A stretch of 64,000 nt of DNA from Rhizobium sp. BK313. Its GTDB lineage: Bacteria; Pseudomonadota; Alphaproteobacteria; Rhizobiales; Rhizobiaceae. Positions 1-7,727 of the stretch are shown one piece after another. The DNA is taken from assembly GCF_014193655.1 (NCBI RefSeq), contig NZ_JACHZQ010000011.1, positions 1 to 64,000 of the forward strand, written 5' to 3'. A program made the translations under genes and the position numbers. Within the stretch, counting starts at the first letter, position 1. Every line of letters begins with the position of its first letter. Below the pieces are notes generated by a model that saw only the letters and a list, made by a program, of their open reading frames with translations, searched no databases and was not told the DNA's origin.

Positions 1-282
1 ACCCTGGCCGGTGAAGTCGCCTCGGCGGGCGTCACCGTCAACGTCATCGTCCAGGGCCGCATTCATACCGACCGCGTCGACCAGCTCGACGCGGCAGCGG
101 CCGAGCGGCAGAACATCACACTCGATCAGGTCCGCGCCGCGTCGATCGCCACCATCCCGACCGGCCGCTACGGCCGACCGGAGGAGCTTGCCGATGTCGT
201 TGCCTTCCTCGCCAGCGAGCGGGCATCCTACATCACAGGCGCCCGCATCAGGGTCGACGGCGGATTGATCCGATCGGTCTAG
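1..282 (+). CDS. SDR family oxidoreductase, C-terminal part
   Basis: The reading frame enters from outside the window and ends at TAG, giving 93 C-terminal residues. It carries the tail typical of classical short-chain dehydrogenases: a GVTVNVI strand, a [18 protein letters not shown] helix, and a final [11 protein letters not shown] stretch, the usual SDR ending. The Rossmann nucleotide-binding motif and the catalytic Tyr-Lys lie upstream and cannot be checked, so substrate and cofactor are unknown. The peptide reads VIVQGRI where most members have an NxVxPG sequence, so this may be a divergent member. The following 540 bases are empty, so it is probably the last gene of its transcript. Confidence 0.8.
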   Translation, partial: TLAGEVASAGVTVNVIVQGRIHTDRVDQLDAAAAERQNITLDQVRAASIATIPTGRYGRPEELADVVAFLASERASYITGARIRVDGGLIRSV

Positions 283-819
283 GCACATTTTTGGAAAGCG
301 TCAGGCAAAACCGCAGTAGCCTCGGTATCCTCGTCAACTTTTGGCACGGTTAGGTAGGGAGGCCCCGCCTGTCAGGGCAAACCAAATGGTCATTCCGGGC
401 TCCAGACCCTGGTCACCGTTGGTGGGGATCAAAGCACAGCCAGAAGCTGTTGAAATCGTGATCGCCGACCGGTCCACGGATGTTTTCGGGGTTAGATGGC
501 AAACGCCGCCAGCACAGGGGCAGCATTGGCCGGTATTGTCGCAAAACTCGACGGATTAGATGCCCATCAGGCTGTTTCGGCCTCTTTGCGGTGAGAGTTA
601 CCGGACATCTGCCCAGCGCCTCATTCGCTGCTCCACATAGACTTCCCCAAGGTGCAATAGCAATGCAGGCCGAACTCCATCAAACTAGGATGGGGATACC
701 GTCCAGGAGCCTCCTTAGCCAAGTCTCCTTAATATCCCAGTTAGACACGGAGCTTCGCAAACGCACAGTTTGGCGGATCACTCCGTTGGACAACGCGACG
801 CAAAGGAAAGGAAGCAGCA
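283..819. other. Intergenic stretch with no supported gene
   Basis: About 540 bases between the SDR end and the 2H-phosphoesterase-like gene. Short open frames occur on both strands, including a 33-codon one starting at 497, but none has a convincing ribosome site or a recognisable protein. No tRNA fold, repeat or terminator stands out. A purine-rich ribosome site (AAAGGAAAGGAAG) just before 820 belongs to the next gene. Confidence 0.5.
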
Positions 820-1542
820 ATGTTCCGCCATGCGAAACTCGCAGCCGCATTCCTCGTTGGAAGCCTCGTTATAGCTTCTTCCCCGACAACTTCCCACGCT
901 GATGAGAACTCGACAACGGCAATCGACATCGCACTCGAGCCTGACGCAACAATGCTCCAGCGAGCGAAGGCCGCCAATACCCGCCTCCTTGGCACATTCC
1001 CGAAGGGCTTCGCGCTCGATGAGTCGCACCACCCCCACGTCACCATCCTGCAGCAATTCGTCCGCACCGCCGATCTCGACAAGGTCTACGCTGCGGTTGA
1101 CAAGGTTATGAGCGATGAAAAGCCCGCTGACTGGAAACTAACAGCCAATAAATACTACTATATTCCCGATGCCGAATTTGGCCTTGCGGGCATCGTCGTG
1201 GAACCGACGCCAGACTTGATCAGGCTACAGCGCGAGGTGATCGACGCAGTTGCGCCTTTCACTGAGAAAACCGGGACCGCTGCGGCTTTCATGTCCACCG
1301 AGCAAGGCCGAGACATCCAATCATCTTTGATCGACTATGTGTCCAACTTTGAGTCGATTGCCGCCGGAGAGAAATTCAATCCCCACGTCACAATCGGGGT
1401 AGCCACGCAAGCCTATCTCAAGGGAATGCTGGCAGAACCTTTCGAGGCGTTCACTTTCTCCCCAACCGGGGCATCTGTATACCAGCTTGGAACGTTCGGT
1501 ACAGCGAGGAAGAAGCTTAAGGACCTGCATTTTGGCCCCTGA
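820..1542 (+). CDS. Secreted 2H phosphoesterase-like (2'-5' RNA ligase fold) protein
   Basis: A 240-residue protein with an N-terminal signal peptide (basic start, hydrophobic run to about residue 20, likely cleavage after SHA near residue 27). It has two H-x-T motifs, HVT at 73-75 and HVT at 189-191, about 115 residues apart and each followed by hydrophobic residues. Paired H-x-T/S motifs define the 2H phosphoesterase superfamily (2'-5' RNA ligase LigT, cyclic phosphodiesterases), where the two histidines act on 2',3'-cyclic or 2'-5' phosphodiesters. The export signal is unusual, since most such enzymes are cytoplasmic, and suggests a periplasmic substrate. The start is supported by a strong purine-rich site. 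It stands alone; the next gene is convergent. Substrate unknown. Confidence 0.65.
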   Translation: MFRHAKLAAAFLVGSLVIASSPTTSHADENSTTAIDIALEPDATMLQRAKAANTRLLGTFPKGFALDESHHPHVTILQQFVRTADLDKVYAAVDKVMSDEKPADWKLTANKYYYIPDAEFGLAGIVVEPTPDLIRLQREVIDAVAPFTEKTGTAAAFMSTEQGRDIQSSLIDYVSNFESIAAGEKFNPHVTIGVATQAYLKGMLAEPFEAFTFSPTGASVYQLGTFGTARKKLKDLHFGP

Positions 1543-1718
1543 TACAGCGTGGCGGCCCGATCCTGTTCAACCCGCCCGCGAAAGTAGCGGTGGCTGCAGT
1601 TGGCGCATTGGCCGAGCTAGCCCCTGAAGGCAGCGGTTCGAGAGGTAACGCGTCCTCTGACCAGCTATATAGGCGTCGTTGACTTTTTGGGGCGACGTCG
1701 GGTTGGGCGTAAGACACA

Positions 1719-1740
1719 GCCCGCAACTCGCTTTGCGGGC
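1719..1740. terminator. Hairpin between convergent genes
   Basis: Perfect 8-base stem GCCCGCAA / TTGCGGGC with a six-base loop, located between the convergent genes ending at 1542 and 1782. There is no T-run on either side, so termination is inferred only from position. Confidence 0.3.
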
Positions 1741-1781
1741 CATGCCCTACCTATCCGTTCGCCAAATTTGGCGATACGGGT

Positions 1782-2180
1782 CTAGCCGCGCTCGTGGCCA
1801 TGGCCATGGTCGTGGTCGTGGTCGTGGTCATGTTCGCCATGGTGGTGCTCCGGATGAGAGGGAGCCTCCACACCAACGTCGCCTGGTTCAAAGGGGTACA
1901 AGGAGGAAGGGATAGAGGCAAGGACCGTGGAGGCCTCATTTAGGTCGCCCAGGCATCGTCTCTCCTGCCCGTTGTAGTGCGCATTGATCGCCGAGGAATA
2001 GAGCCCCATGGCTTCACTCTTTTGTTGACCGCTCGGGGTGTCGCGCAGCTCCGTTCCGGTGAGCCGCAGGTCTCCCACGCAAGTGGGTGCAGCAAAGCCA
2101 GGAACAGATGAAGCCGTAAGAGCCGCAAAACTCGTTCCCAAGAGGACGAACACGATGGTCGGTTTGGGCATTCTGAACAT
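1782..2180 (-). CDS. Secreted protein with His/Asp-rich C-terminal tail
   Basis: A 132-residue protein. The ATG at 2180 is chosen because a GGAG sits six bases upstream. Residues 1-30 form a signal peptide ending near GFAA. The mature part has two cysteines (TCVGDL and RRCLGD) and a helical middle with LYSSAINAHY. The last 20 or so residues are almost entirely His, Asp, Gly and Glu (HHHGEHDHDHDH then GHGHE), encoded by a short hexamer run. Such tails bind Zn, Ni, Co or Cu in metallochaperones and periplasmic metal buffers; a metal role here is inference. It is divergent from a Crp/Fnr regulator, but the 424-base gap gives no proof of a regulatory link. No family name could be assigned. Confidence 0.65.
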   Translation of the reverse strand: MFRMPKPTIVFVLLGTSFAALTASSVPGFAAPTCVGDLRLTGTELRDTPSGQQKSEAMGLYSSAINAHYNGQERRCLGDLNEASTVLASIPSSLYPFEPGDVGVEAPSHPEHHHGEHDHDHDHDHGHGHERG

Positions 2181-2603
2181 CTCAATCTCCAATTGGAGCT
2201 GTTGCCGGTTTCTTGAACGGGCATGGTTTCAAGTTTCCGAAGTGCGCTGGTTTGTGGAAACTTGCGCACGCTCCAGTCATGGGCTGTTCCGCGTGGCCTC
2301 GATATGATCTCAATTAATAAATTGGAACTTTTCCGCCGCGCGCGACATCGATGCACAGCAGCACCCTGGGGCAGCCAATCACGTCAGCTTCACTAGGAAG
2401 TGCGGGATCGGTGAAGCACGGCAGAAGGAGCTTGTATGTTGCTAACGCTTTGCGAATATTGAAGAATCTTCGCGATTTGACACGCGACGATCCTTCGTTT
2501 CCCTACCATTTGTTAATCTGGCTTGAGCTTGTGGGTGGCGTATTCCGGTACGATATCTGCCGTAGGGGGTTGTATATCGATCTCGAACCTTGAAGGCACT
2601 TTC
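2181..2603. promoter_or_regulatory. Divergent upstream region, otherwise empty
   Basis: About 420 bases between the divergent His-tail gene and the Crp/Fnr gene. It is AT-richer than its flanks (for example around 2305-2325) and must hold both promoters, but no hexamer pair or dyad was clear enough to place. No additional gene is supported. Confidence 0.35.
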
Positions 2604-3356
2604 ATGCCACATGATCTATCCCTGCTCGGGACCAAAACGAGACCTCTTCCGCTCCCGAGACGCACCGTCGCGCGTAAGCCTGACACGCATATCGCCTTCC
2701 TGCCTGAAGACAAGACGGTTTTGGACTCGCTCGAAATCCGCAAGCGCGTCTTCACGAAAGGATGCGACATCATTCACGAGGGACAACAGCTCAAAAATGC
2801 ATACATCCTCTGCGCAGGTTGGCTGTGCTCCTATAAGCTTATGCGCAATGGAACGCGGCAGGTGATCAATTTCTACGTTCCGGGTGACCTCATTGGCATT
2901 CGGAGACTTCTGCTCGCCAATTCCGATGATAACCTTTGCGCCATAACACGCGTTGAGGTCGGAGAGATAAACGCCGAAAAACTGCTTGAAGCGTTTGATG
3001 GCAATGGCCGTCTTGCCATGTCGATACTCTGGTCGACATTGAGGGACGAGGCTATTGTCGTCCAGCATCTGGTTGACGTCGGTCGACGCCGACCCATCGA
3101 TAGGGTGGCCCATTTCTTCCTTGAGCTGGGCTCGCGTTTGAGTCTGGTCGGTCTAGGGACGAAGACGGCATATCAATGTCCCTTAACCCAGTTGCTGATC
3201 GCCGATGCGCTGGGTTTGACCGCAGTCCATTTCAATCGCGTTCTCAGGCAGTTGCGCGAGTTGAATGCAATGACGTTTCATGAAGGATGGGTGGAGCTCC
3301 TCGATTCCAAAAGACTGGAGCGCCTGGCTGATTTTGATTCATCGTACCTGCAATAG
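2604..3356 (+). CDS. Crp/Fnr family transcriptional regulator
   Basis: A 250-residue regulator. The ATG at 2604 is preferred over an in-frame upstream start because the extra 27 residues do not resemble the family. Residues about 40-140 form the cyclic-nucleotide-binding-like beta roll (FTKGCDIIHEGQQ, then FYVPGDLIGIRRLL), and a C-terminal winged helix-turn-helix lies near 190-225 (TQLLIADALGLTAVHFNRVL). The Fnr iron-sulfur cysteine cluster is absent, so it is not a classical oxygen sensor. Many rhizobia carry numerous members of this type with unknown ligands. It stands alone, convergent with the peptidase cassette; control of either neighbour is possible but unproven. Confidence 0.85.
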   Translation: MPHDLSLLGTKTRPLPLPRRTVARKPDTHIAFLPEDKTVLDSLEIRKRVFTKGCDIIHEGQQLKNAYILCAGWLCSYKLMRNGTRQVINFYVPGDLIGIRRLLLANSDDNLCAITRVEVGEINAEKLLEAFDGNGRLAMSILWSTLRDEAIVVQHLVDVGRRRPIDRVAHFFLELGSRLSLVGLGTKTAYQCPLTQLLIADALGLTAVHFNRVLRQLRELNAMTFHEGWVELLDSKRLERLADFDSSYLQ

Positions 3357-3465
3357 CCGATACCCGCGAGCGCTGGTCGTGACCGATGGGCCCATCGCGC
3401 AGGTCGATGAACAATGTCTTCCCGAGATGTGCCAACGTGAACGGCCGAGAGGGCCTATTCTCCTC

Positions 3466-3771
3466 TCAGCGTTTCGGTCTGATCGTCATCTTCGGGACCT
3501 CAGGGATGGATGCCTCCGCGCGCCGCATCGCAGCATACTCGCGTGCGATCCGGTCGAAGTGTGGCATCCTTGCCTGCTTCAATTCGGAAATTTGACGATC
3601 AATGATCCGAGCGTGCTCTGACCGTTCATAGGCGAGTTCTCCGGAACGTTCTTCGGGGGGCATCTGGAAGCGCCTCGCGGTCAACTCCTCGAGACGGTCT
3701 ATGTCGACATCCCTCAATCCCGGGTGTGCCCCCTTCAGGAGACGGCGGAATTCTGGAGAAAGCGGATCCAC
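3466..3771 (-). CDS. Small helical protein, last gene of peptidase cassette
   Basis: A 101-residue, highly charged and probably all-helical protein, without signal peptide or membrane segment. It starts at GTG, with AGGAG six bases upstream. The segment DVDIDRLEELTARRF is a predicted amphipathic helix, followed by a long charged helix rich in Glu, Arg and Gln and a basic tail ending RPKR. The gene starts only nine bases after the peptidase stop, so the two are almost certainly co-transcribed. No family was recognised. By position it could be an inhibitor, chaperone or structural partner of the peptidase, but nothing in the sequence decides this. Confidence 0.6.
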   Translation of the reverse strand: MDPLSPEFRRLLKGAHPGLRDVDIDRLEELTARRFQMPPEERSGELAYERSEHARIIDRQISELKQARMPHFDRIAREYAAMRRAEASIPEVPKMTIRPKR

Positions 3772-3780
3772 GGCAGGCTC

Positions 3781-5178
3781 CTATCGAAAGACCTTGGCTG
3801 AGAGCCGGTCGGTCAGCCACTGATGGGTGATCCGATCGAGACGACAGCGTCGGGGATTATCGGCAAAATTGTAGTTGTCCATGAGGTTGGGTCTCGCATT
3901 GTCGATCAGCTCGCAATGATAGGAGACCCACGTCGTGGGGTAACCGATTCCGTCCCGGTTCTGGTCCGAATTGCGTGAAGTGCCGTTATAGTTTCCGAAG
4001 GTGGCCGGAATCGGGTTGGTGGAGGCCGTCCTGAACTTCTTGTTGACGTTCAGCCCCGGTCGCTGCGAATCGACGTAGAGATCATCGACAATGCCATTGG
4101 CGAAGTCGGATGAGGCGTGCCCGAATTCGTGAAGCGGCGTCATGCTGCCGAGGCTAGTGCTGAGCGCGATGGTTCCCGGGATGCTGGCGAAGCGCCCGTG
4201 GCTATGGTTAGTCCCGTCATAGGTGAAGTTTACCGACGTGCCGCTGGTGTCATCAGTCGAAAACCATGCTGACGATCTGGTGTGCGTCGCAGATTCGCAG
4301 AGGGCGAAGCTGACGTCCGAGTAAACGGAGTAACCATCGGTAAAGCCCCGGAACAGGGTGCGACGCGGCCCTATGATGTTGGTATTGTCCTCCTGCACAA
4401 GGGCGGCGGCGTCTGCGATGGCGCGGGTGGCATCGAAGATGCACGCGAACTGTATGTGCCTGTCGAGACCGCCCGCTCGCAGCACGTCCTCCGTTGACCG
4501 GAGCATATTGTCGATCGAGCGCCACACCGTCCTGTGGAACGAGGGCCTGTTTGTAGTCAGCGGATCGGCGATCAGGGCTCCTGAAAACCGGCGGATCACC
4601 GGGTTGCCAATGAAAGTGATGGTATACGGACGATCCTTGGGCGCTCCCGTGTAGAGACGCCTGACGAACTCCAGCGGGCCGGAAGATACGTCCACGGGCA
4701 CCGCGTTGCTCGTCCAGCCGGTTGACGGCGAACGCAGCCGGACGTCATGTCGGACGGCGGGGATCGCAGGCGGCAATTGCGCCACCAGAACCCAATCGGG
4801 CCGGACGACATCGGGGGTGACAGTCACGACGTTGACGGGTCCGTCGAAGTCCACCACAACATCGTCCGGGAGATTGACGCTGGACACGGTGAAGAAGTCG
4901 TTGGTGACGGCACGCGACGGACAGATGTCGAAGCCGTTGAACTGTATGCTCGCGATGAGAGCGTCGGCGTCGCCGTGGGTGGCTGTCACCGCGTAGCCAG
5001 CATGCTTCGCACGCACGAGCGCCTTCACGATGGAGCGCTTCAAGAGGAGCACGTCGGACGGGTCGTCGGAGTTGAACTGGACGATCAACAGCTCCGCCGC
5101 CCCGGGCGCTCCGATTTGGGAGCAAACCAGATTGCCTACCCAGGTCAAGGAAATCACAAAGCCGGAAGTGGTTGCCAT
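3781..5178 (-). CDS. M64-like zinc metallopeptidase with N-terminal duplicated module
   Basis: A 465-residue protein. Residues 1-85 match the separate 85-residue protein encoded just upstream (shared MATT.GFV start, LT, Cys, IG, K.S...AL and HGD.D). Residues about 105-170 look like a beta-rich Ig/IPT-type linker. Residues 185-465 form a zincin domain: the zinc-binding HEFGH is at 350-354, Asp-Asp at 365-366 may supply a third ligand, and NLMDNY at 431-436 resembles a Met-turn. The HEFGH plus a downstream acidic pair and a C-terminal Arg/Cys segment recall the M64 (IgA peptidase) family. No signal peptide is visible, which is unusual for M64 enzymes. It is the third gene of a tight four-gene operon. 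The peptidase call is good; the exact family is less certain. Confidence 0.7.
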   Translation of the reverse strand: MATTSGFVISLTWVGNLVCSQIGAPGAAELLIVQFNSDDPSDVLLLKRSIVKALVRAKHAGYAVTATHGDADALIASIQFNGFDICPSRAVTNDFFTVSSVNLPDDVVVDFDGPVNVVTVTPDVVRPDWVLVAQLPPAIPAVRHDVRLRSPSTGWTSNAVPVDVSSGPLEFVRRLYTGAPKDRPYTITFIGNPVIRRFSGALIADPLTTNRPSFHRTVWRSIDNMLRSTEDVLRAGGLDRHIQFACIFDATRAIADAAALVQEDNTNIIGPRRTLFRGFTDGYSVYSDVSFALCESATHTRSSAWFSTDDTSGTSVNFTYDGTNHSHGRFASIPGTIALSTSLGSMTPLHEFGHASSDFANGIVDDLYVDSQRPGLNVNKKFRTASTNPIPATFGNYNGTSRNSDQNRDGIGYPTTWVSYHCELIDNARPNLMDNYNFADNPRRCRLDRITHQWLTDRLSAKVFR

Positions 5179-5190
5179 GGCCCCACCTGC

Positions 5191-5448
5191 TCAGCCGGGA
5201 CCCAGGGTCAGTCCGGTGATATTGGAGTCCGTGTCACCGTGCTGGGCCTGTACCTGCTGCCGCGTGGTCATCGCCGCCGTCAGTGCGTCGATCATACTTG
5301 TCTTGAAGGCCAGCTGGGCAAGCGTGTCCTCAGGGTTGCCCTGTATGATGAGAATGGCCGTGTTGGTGGGCGCCGGACCGATGAAGGCGCATGCCAAGCT
5401 CGGCTGGAGCACCGTGAGCCTCTGAACGAAGCCGATCGTCGTCGCCAT
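5191..5448 (-). CDS. Small protein homologous to peptidase N-terminal module
   Basis: An 85-residue protein with a strong ribosome site (GGGAGGGTGAG). It aligns end to end with residues 1-85 of the following peptidase: MATT.GFV, LT, Cys20, IG at 23-24, K49, S51, AL at 55-56, and HGD at 70-72 followed by Asp74. Predicted order is three short strands, one helix (about 45-60), then two strands. This is compatible with a small beta-barrel, possibly an OB-fold, but that is inference. There is no signal peptide or membrane segment. It lies 3 bases after the SCP2-like gene and 12 bases before the peptidase gene, so all are one transcript. No characterised family was recognised. Confidence 0.65.
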   Translation of the reverse strand: MATTIGFVQRLTVLQPSLACAFIGPAPTNTAILIIQGNPEDTLAQLAFKTSMIDALTAAMTTRQQVQAQHGDTDSNITGLTLGPG

Positions 5449-5451
5449 GGC

Positions 5452-5829
5452 TCACCCTCCCACGAAGAACGGCTCTCGGATGAACCCCAGCTCATGAGCG
5501 ACTTCACTCAGGTATTGGAGATCGCCCCGAACGCGGATGCCGCCTCGGTAGAACTGTGCGACACCCTCCCTGCTTCCGTCGAGAACTGCCCGGATCTGCG
5601 CGGCATCGCCGATGATCTCGACCAAGGGCGGCGCAAGCTCAGCCTCCCGCGACAGTTTGCAGCCGGTGGCATGCGAGTGGACGTAGAAATCGCCGCCCTC
5701 CTCCCCTATGAACCGTATCAGAATGGACCCGAGGCGCCGCGTTCTGGCACCTTCAAATTTCCGCATGGCCTCGCCAAGAACGTTGTCCGGTGATTTCCTG
5801 GGAGTACTCACCTTTTTCTTCAGAGCCAT
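5452..5829 (-). CDS. SCP2 sterol-binding-like domain protein
   Basis: A 125-residue protein. The ATG at 5829 follows GGAAGGAAAGG, so it is preferred to an in-frame start 16 codons upstream. After a basic N-terminus (KKKVSTPRK) the protein reads as an SCP2-like fold: a first helix, strands around GSILIRFIGEEGGDFYV, then the diagnostic segment IIGDAAQIRAVLDG and GGIRVRGDLQYL, matching the usual end of SCP2 domains. These domains bind lipids or other hydrophobic ligands in a tunnel. It is the first gene of the four-gene peptidase cassette. A lipid-binding or substrate-presenting role for the cassette is inference. Confidence 0.65.
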   Translation of the reverse strand: MALKKKVSTPRKSPDNVLGEAMRKFEGARTRRLGSILIRFIGEEGGDFYVHSHATGCKLSREAELAPPLVEIIGDAAQIRAVLDGSREGVAQFYRGGIRVRGDLQYLSEVAHELGFIREPFFVGG

Positions 5830-6337
5830 TGAGCCTTTCCTTCCGTCTTCTACGGAGCACGGCTTCAACGCAAACACACGACTCGATTACGTCGCTGATG
5901 AGGGTCGCATGATCACGGCAGGTAATTAAGTATATCATAACCTATACTTTCCATTGTGGAAAGGCTCCCGGTTTAATTGCAAACTGTGGAGGATCGCGCA
6001 CGCGGTCGGAGCGAACTATCGACCCTTTAGCTCTCTTTTAAAAATCAGAGAAATCAGATCTCCATGCCCGACTTCGTCGGCCTTTTTTTGTGCTATCGAT
6101 AGGCGCGGCCGGCATTTGGAAGACGCAAGCCTGCAAATCGGAACAATCAAAGGCGCAAAAAACCAAGCGTTATATTTCAATGGCTTACAACAGCGATTTT
6201 GGACGATTCAAGGCAGCATCATCACTCGCGGACGTCCGGCTGTGGGTGCGGATTTGTCACGAATATTGGGTGCGGTAGTTCCGATCGTAACCACCGCACT
6301 CAAATGGATTTTTATCTAGCCTGTACGGGAGTTGTAC
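5830..6337. promoter_or_regulatory. Divergent intergenic region with dyad and possible small transcript
   Basis: About 500 bases between the divergent peptidase cassette and the Gfo/Idh/MocA gene. It holds an inverted repeat CTTTCC-ATTGT-GGAAAG at 5947-5963 beside a TATACT hexamer, and a plus-strand terminator-like hairpin ending near 6089. Open frames here lack ribosome sites and recognisable products. The terminator far from any plus-strand gene end hints at a small RNA between about 5950 and 6089. Confidence 0.35.
6068..6089 (+). terminator. Possible rho-independent terminator of an unannotated transcript
   Basis: A short stem CCGAC-TTC-GTCGG is followed, after CC, by seven T residues. 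The stem is only five pairs, so it is weak, but the T-run is the best in this gap. It cannot serve the minus-strand cassette, and the plus-strand gene begins about 250 bases further on. Confidence 0.35.
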
Positions 6338-7477
6338 ATGGAACCTGTCAAGATTGGCATCATCGGCGCCGGCAATATCAGCGACTCATATCTGAAGGGT
6401 GCGGTGCGATCGAAGCTTATCAAAGTCCAAGCGATAGCGGACATCCGCATGGAGGCGGCGGAAGCCAAGGCGCAAGCGTTTGGGGTTGAGGCTGTCACCG
6501 TTGATCGGTTGCTCTCCGATCCGGAGATCGAGCTCGTGGTCAATCTCACGCTGCCAATGGTACACGCAGAAGTCAGCCACCAGATCATATCGGCCGGCAA
6601 GCATGTTTACTCGGAAAAGCCGCTGACGGCGACCTTCGCCGAAGCGGGTCCGGTGATGCAGGCGGCGCGCGCCAGGGGCCTGCGGGTCGGCGGCGCGCCC
6701 GACACATTCCTCGGCGCCGCGCATCAGGCCGCCCGTGGACTGGTCGATGCCGGCCGCATCGGCAAGCCGGTTGGTGGCGCGGCCACCTTCATGACCCGCA
6801 GCTCGGCGCATCGCTATGCCAATCCTTCCTTCTTCATCTTCAAACAGGGTGGCGGGCCGATGCTTGACATGGGCGCTTATTACCTGACGCAACTCATCAA
6901 TCTGCTAGGCCCGATCAAGCGCGTTTCAGCGATCTCCACCAACGGGATTCCACGACGCGGAGTCGTCGAGGGGCCGCTGACCGGCGCCGTGATCGACGTC
7001 GAAGTCCCGACTTTCTACAACGGCTCGCTGGAATTCCTGAGCGGCGCGAATGTTGCGATCTCGATGTCCTGGGAAGTGCACAAGCATCGTCGTTCGCACA
7101 CGGAGATCTACGGCACGGAAGGCAGCCTCGTCATTCCAGATCCCAACTTCTTCGGCGGCACGCCGCAGGTCGCCAAGGCCGGCGGCGACTGGGAAAATGT
7201 CGATATCTCCGCCTATCCCTTCGGTAGGCCGAACCGTGTGATGGATGATGGCCGCTCGGAGGCGGATTACCGCATGATCGGCGTTGTCGACATGGCCATG
7301 GCCATCCGCCACAACCGCCCGCACCGCGCCAACGGCGACATGGCCATGCATGTGCTCGAAGTTCTGGAAGGTTTCGAGCGCTCTTCGGTCGAAGGCCGGC
7401 ACATCGCCATCACTACGCCTTGCGAGCGCCCGGCGGCCGTACCGCAAGGCGCAGATGAGGAGGTTTTCGACGCTTGA
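6338..7477 (+). CDS. Gfo/Idh/MocA family dehydrogenase
   Basis: A 379-residue NAD(P)-dependent dehydrogenase. ATG at 6338 is used; a TTG two codons earlier is less likely. The N-terminal Rossmann motif is KIGIIGAGNIS, and the catalytic EKP of the family is in HVYSEKPLTA. The C-terminal substrate domain includes GGGPMLDMGAYYL, with Asp and Tyr positioned as in inositol, glucose-fructose and related sugar dehydrogenases. The following gene, 250 bases downstream on the same strand, is an IolE-like isomerase, so the pair probably works on a sugar or cyclitol. No transporter is adjacent. The exact substrate cannot be told. Confidence 0.85.
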   Translation: MEPVKIGIIGAGNISDSYLKGAVRSKLIKVQAIADIRMEAAEAKAQAFGVEAVTVDRLLSDPEIELVVNLTLPMVHAEVSHQIISAGKHVYSEKPLTATFAEAGPVMQAARARGLRVGGAPDTFLGAAHQAARGLVDAGRIGKPVGGAATFMTRSSAHRYANPSFFIFKQGGGPMLDMGAYYLTQLINLLGPIKRVSAISTNGIPRRGVVEGPLTGAVIDVEVPTFYNGSLEFLSGANVAISMSWEVHKHRRSHTEIYGTEGSLVIPDPNFFGGTPQVAKAGGDWENVDISAYPFGRPNRVMDDGRSEADYRMIGVVDMAMAIRHNRPHRANGDMAMHVLEVLEGFERSSVEGRHIAITTPCERPAAVPQGADEEVFDA

Positions 7478-7727
7478 TGCGATGTTCGCCCGGCGGCCTT
7501 CACAGCCGGTAGAGACTGGCTTTACGCCGATCAACAGCGCAGCAGGGCACCCTTATCCAATCGTGCGGCGCCATGCCTCATTGGCAAGCCTAACCATAGC
7601 CACATCCTATGGCATCCCCAGATGATCCAGTGATCAACAATCCTCGGCCAGCCAGCCGCCGGCGCAGGCTCGAGCCCTAGACCTCTCGATCCAACGGCTA
7701 CATCCAAACTCGAAAGGAACAGCTTTC

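Noticed and set aside
1790-1835. Short hexamer repeat resembling a satellite
   Set aside because: It is the coding repeat for the His/Asp tail of the gene at 1782-2180, not an independent element.
4747-5793. 348-codon plus-strand frame opposite the peptidase cassette
   Set aside because: Would replace three genes with good ribosome sites, a zinc motif and a shared module. No known domain.
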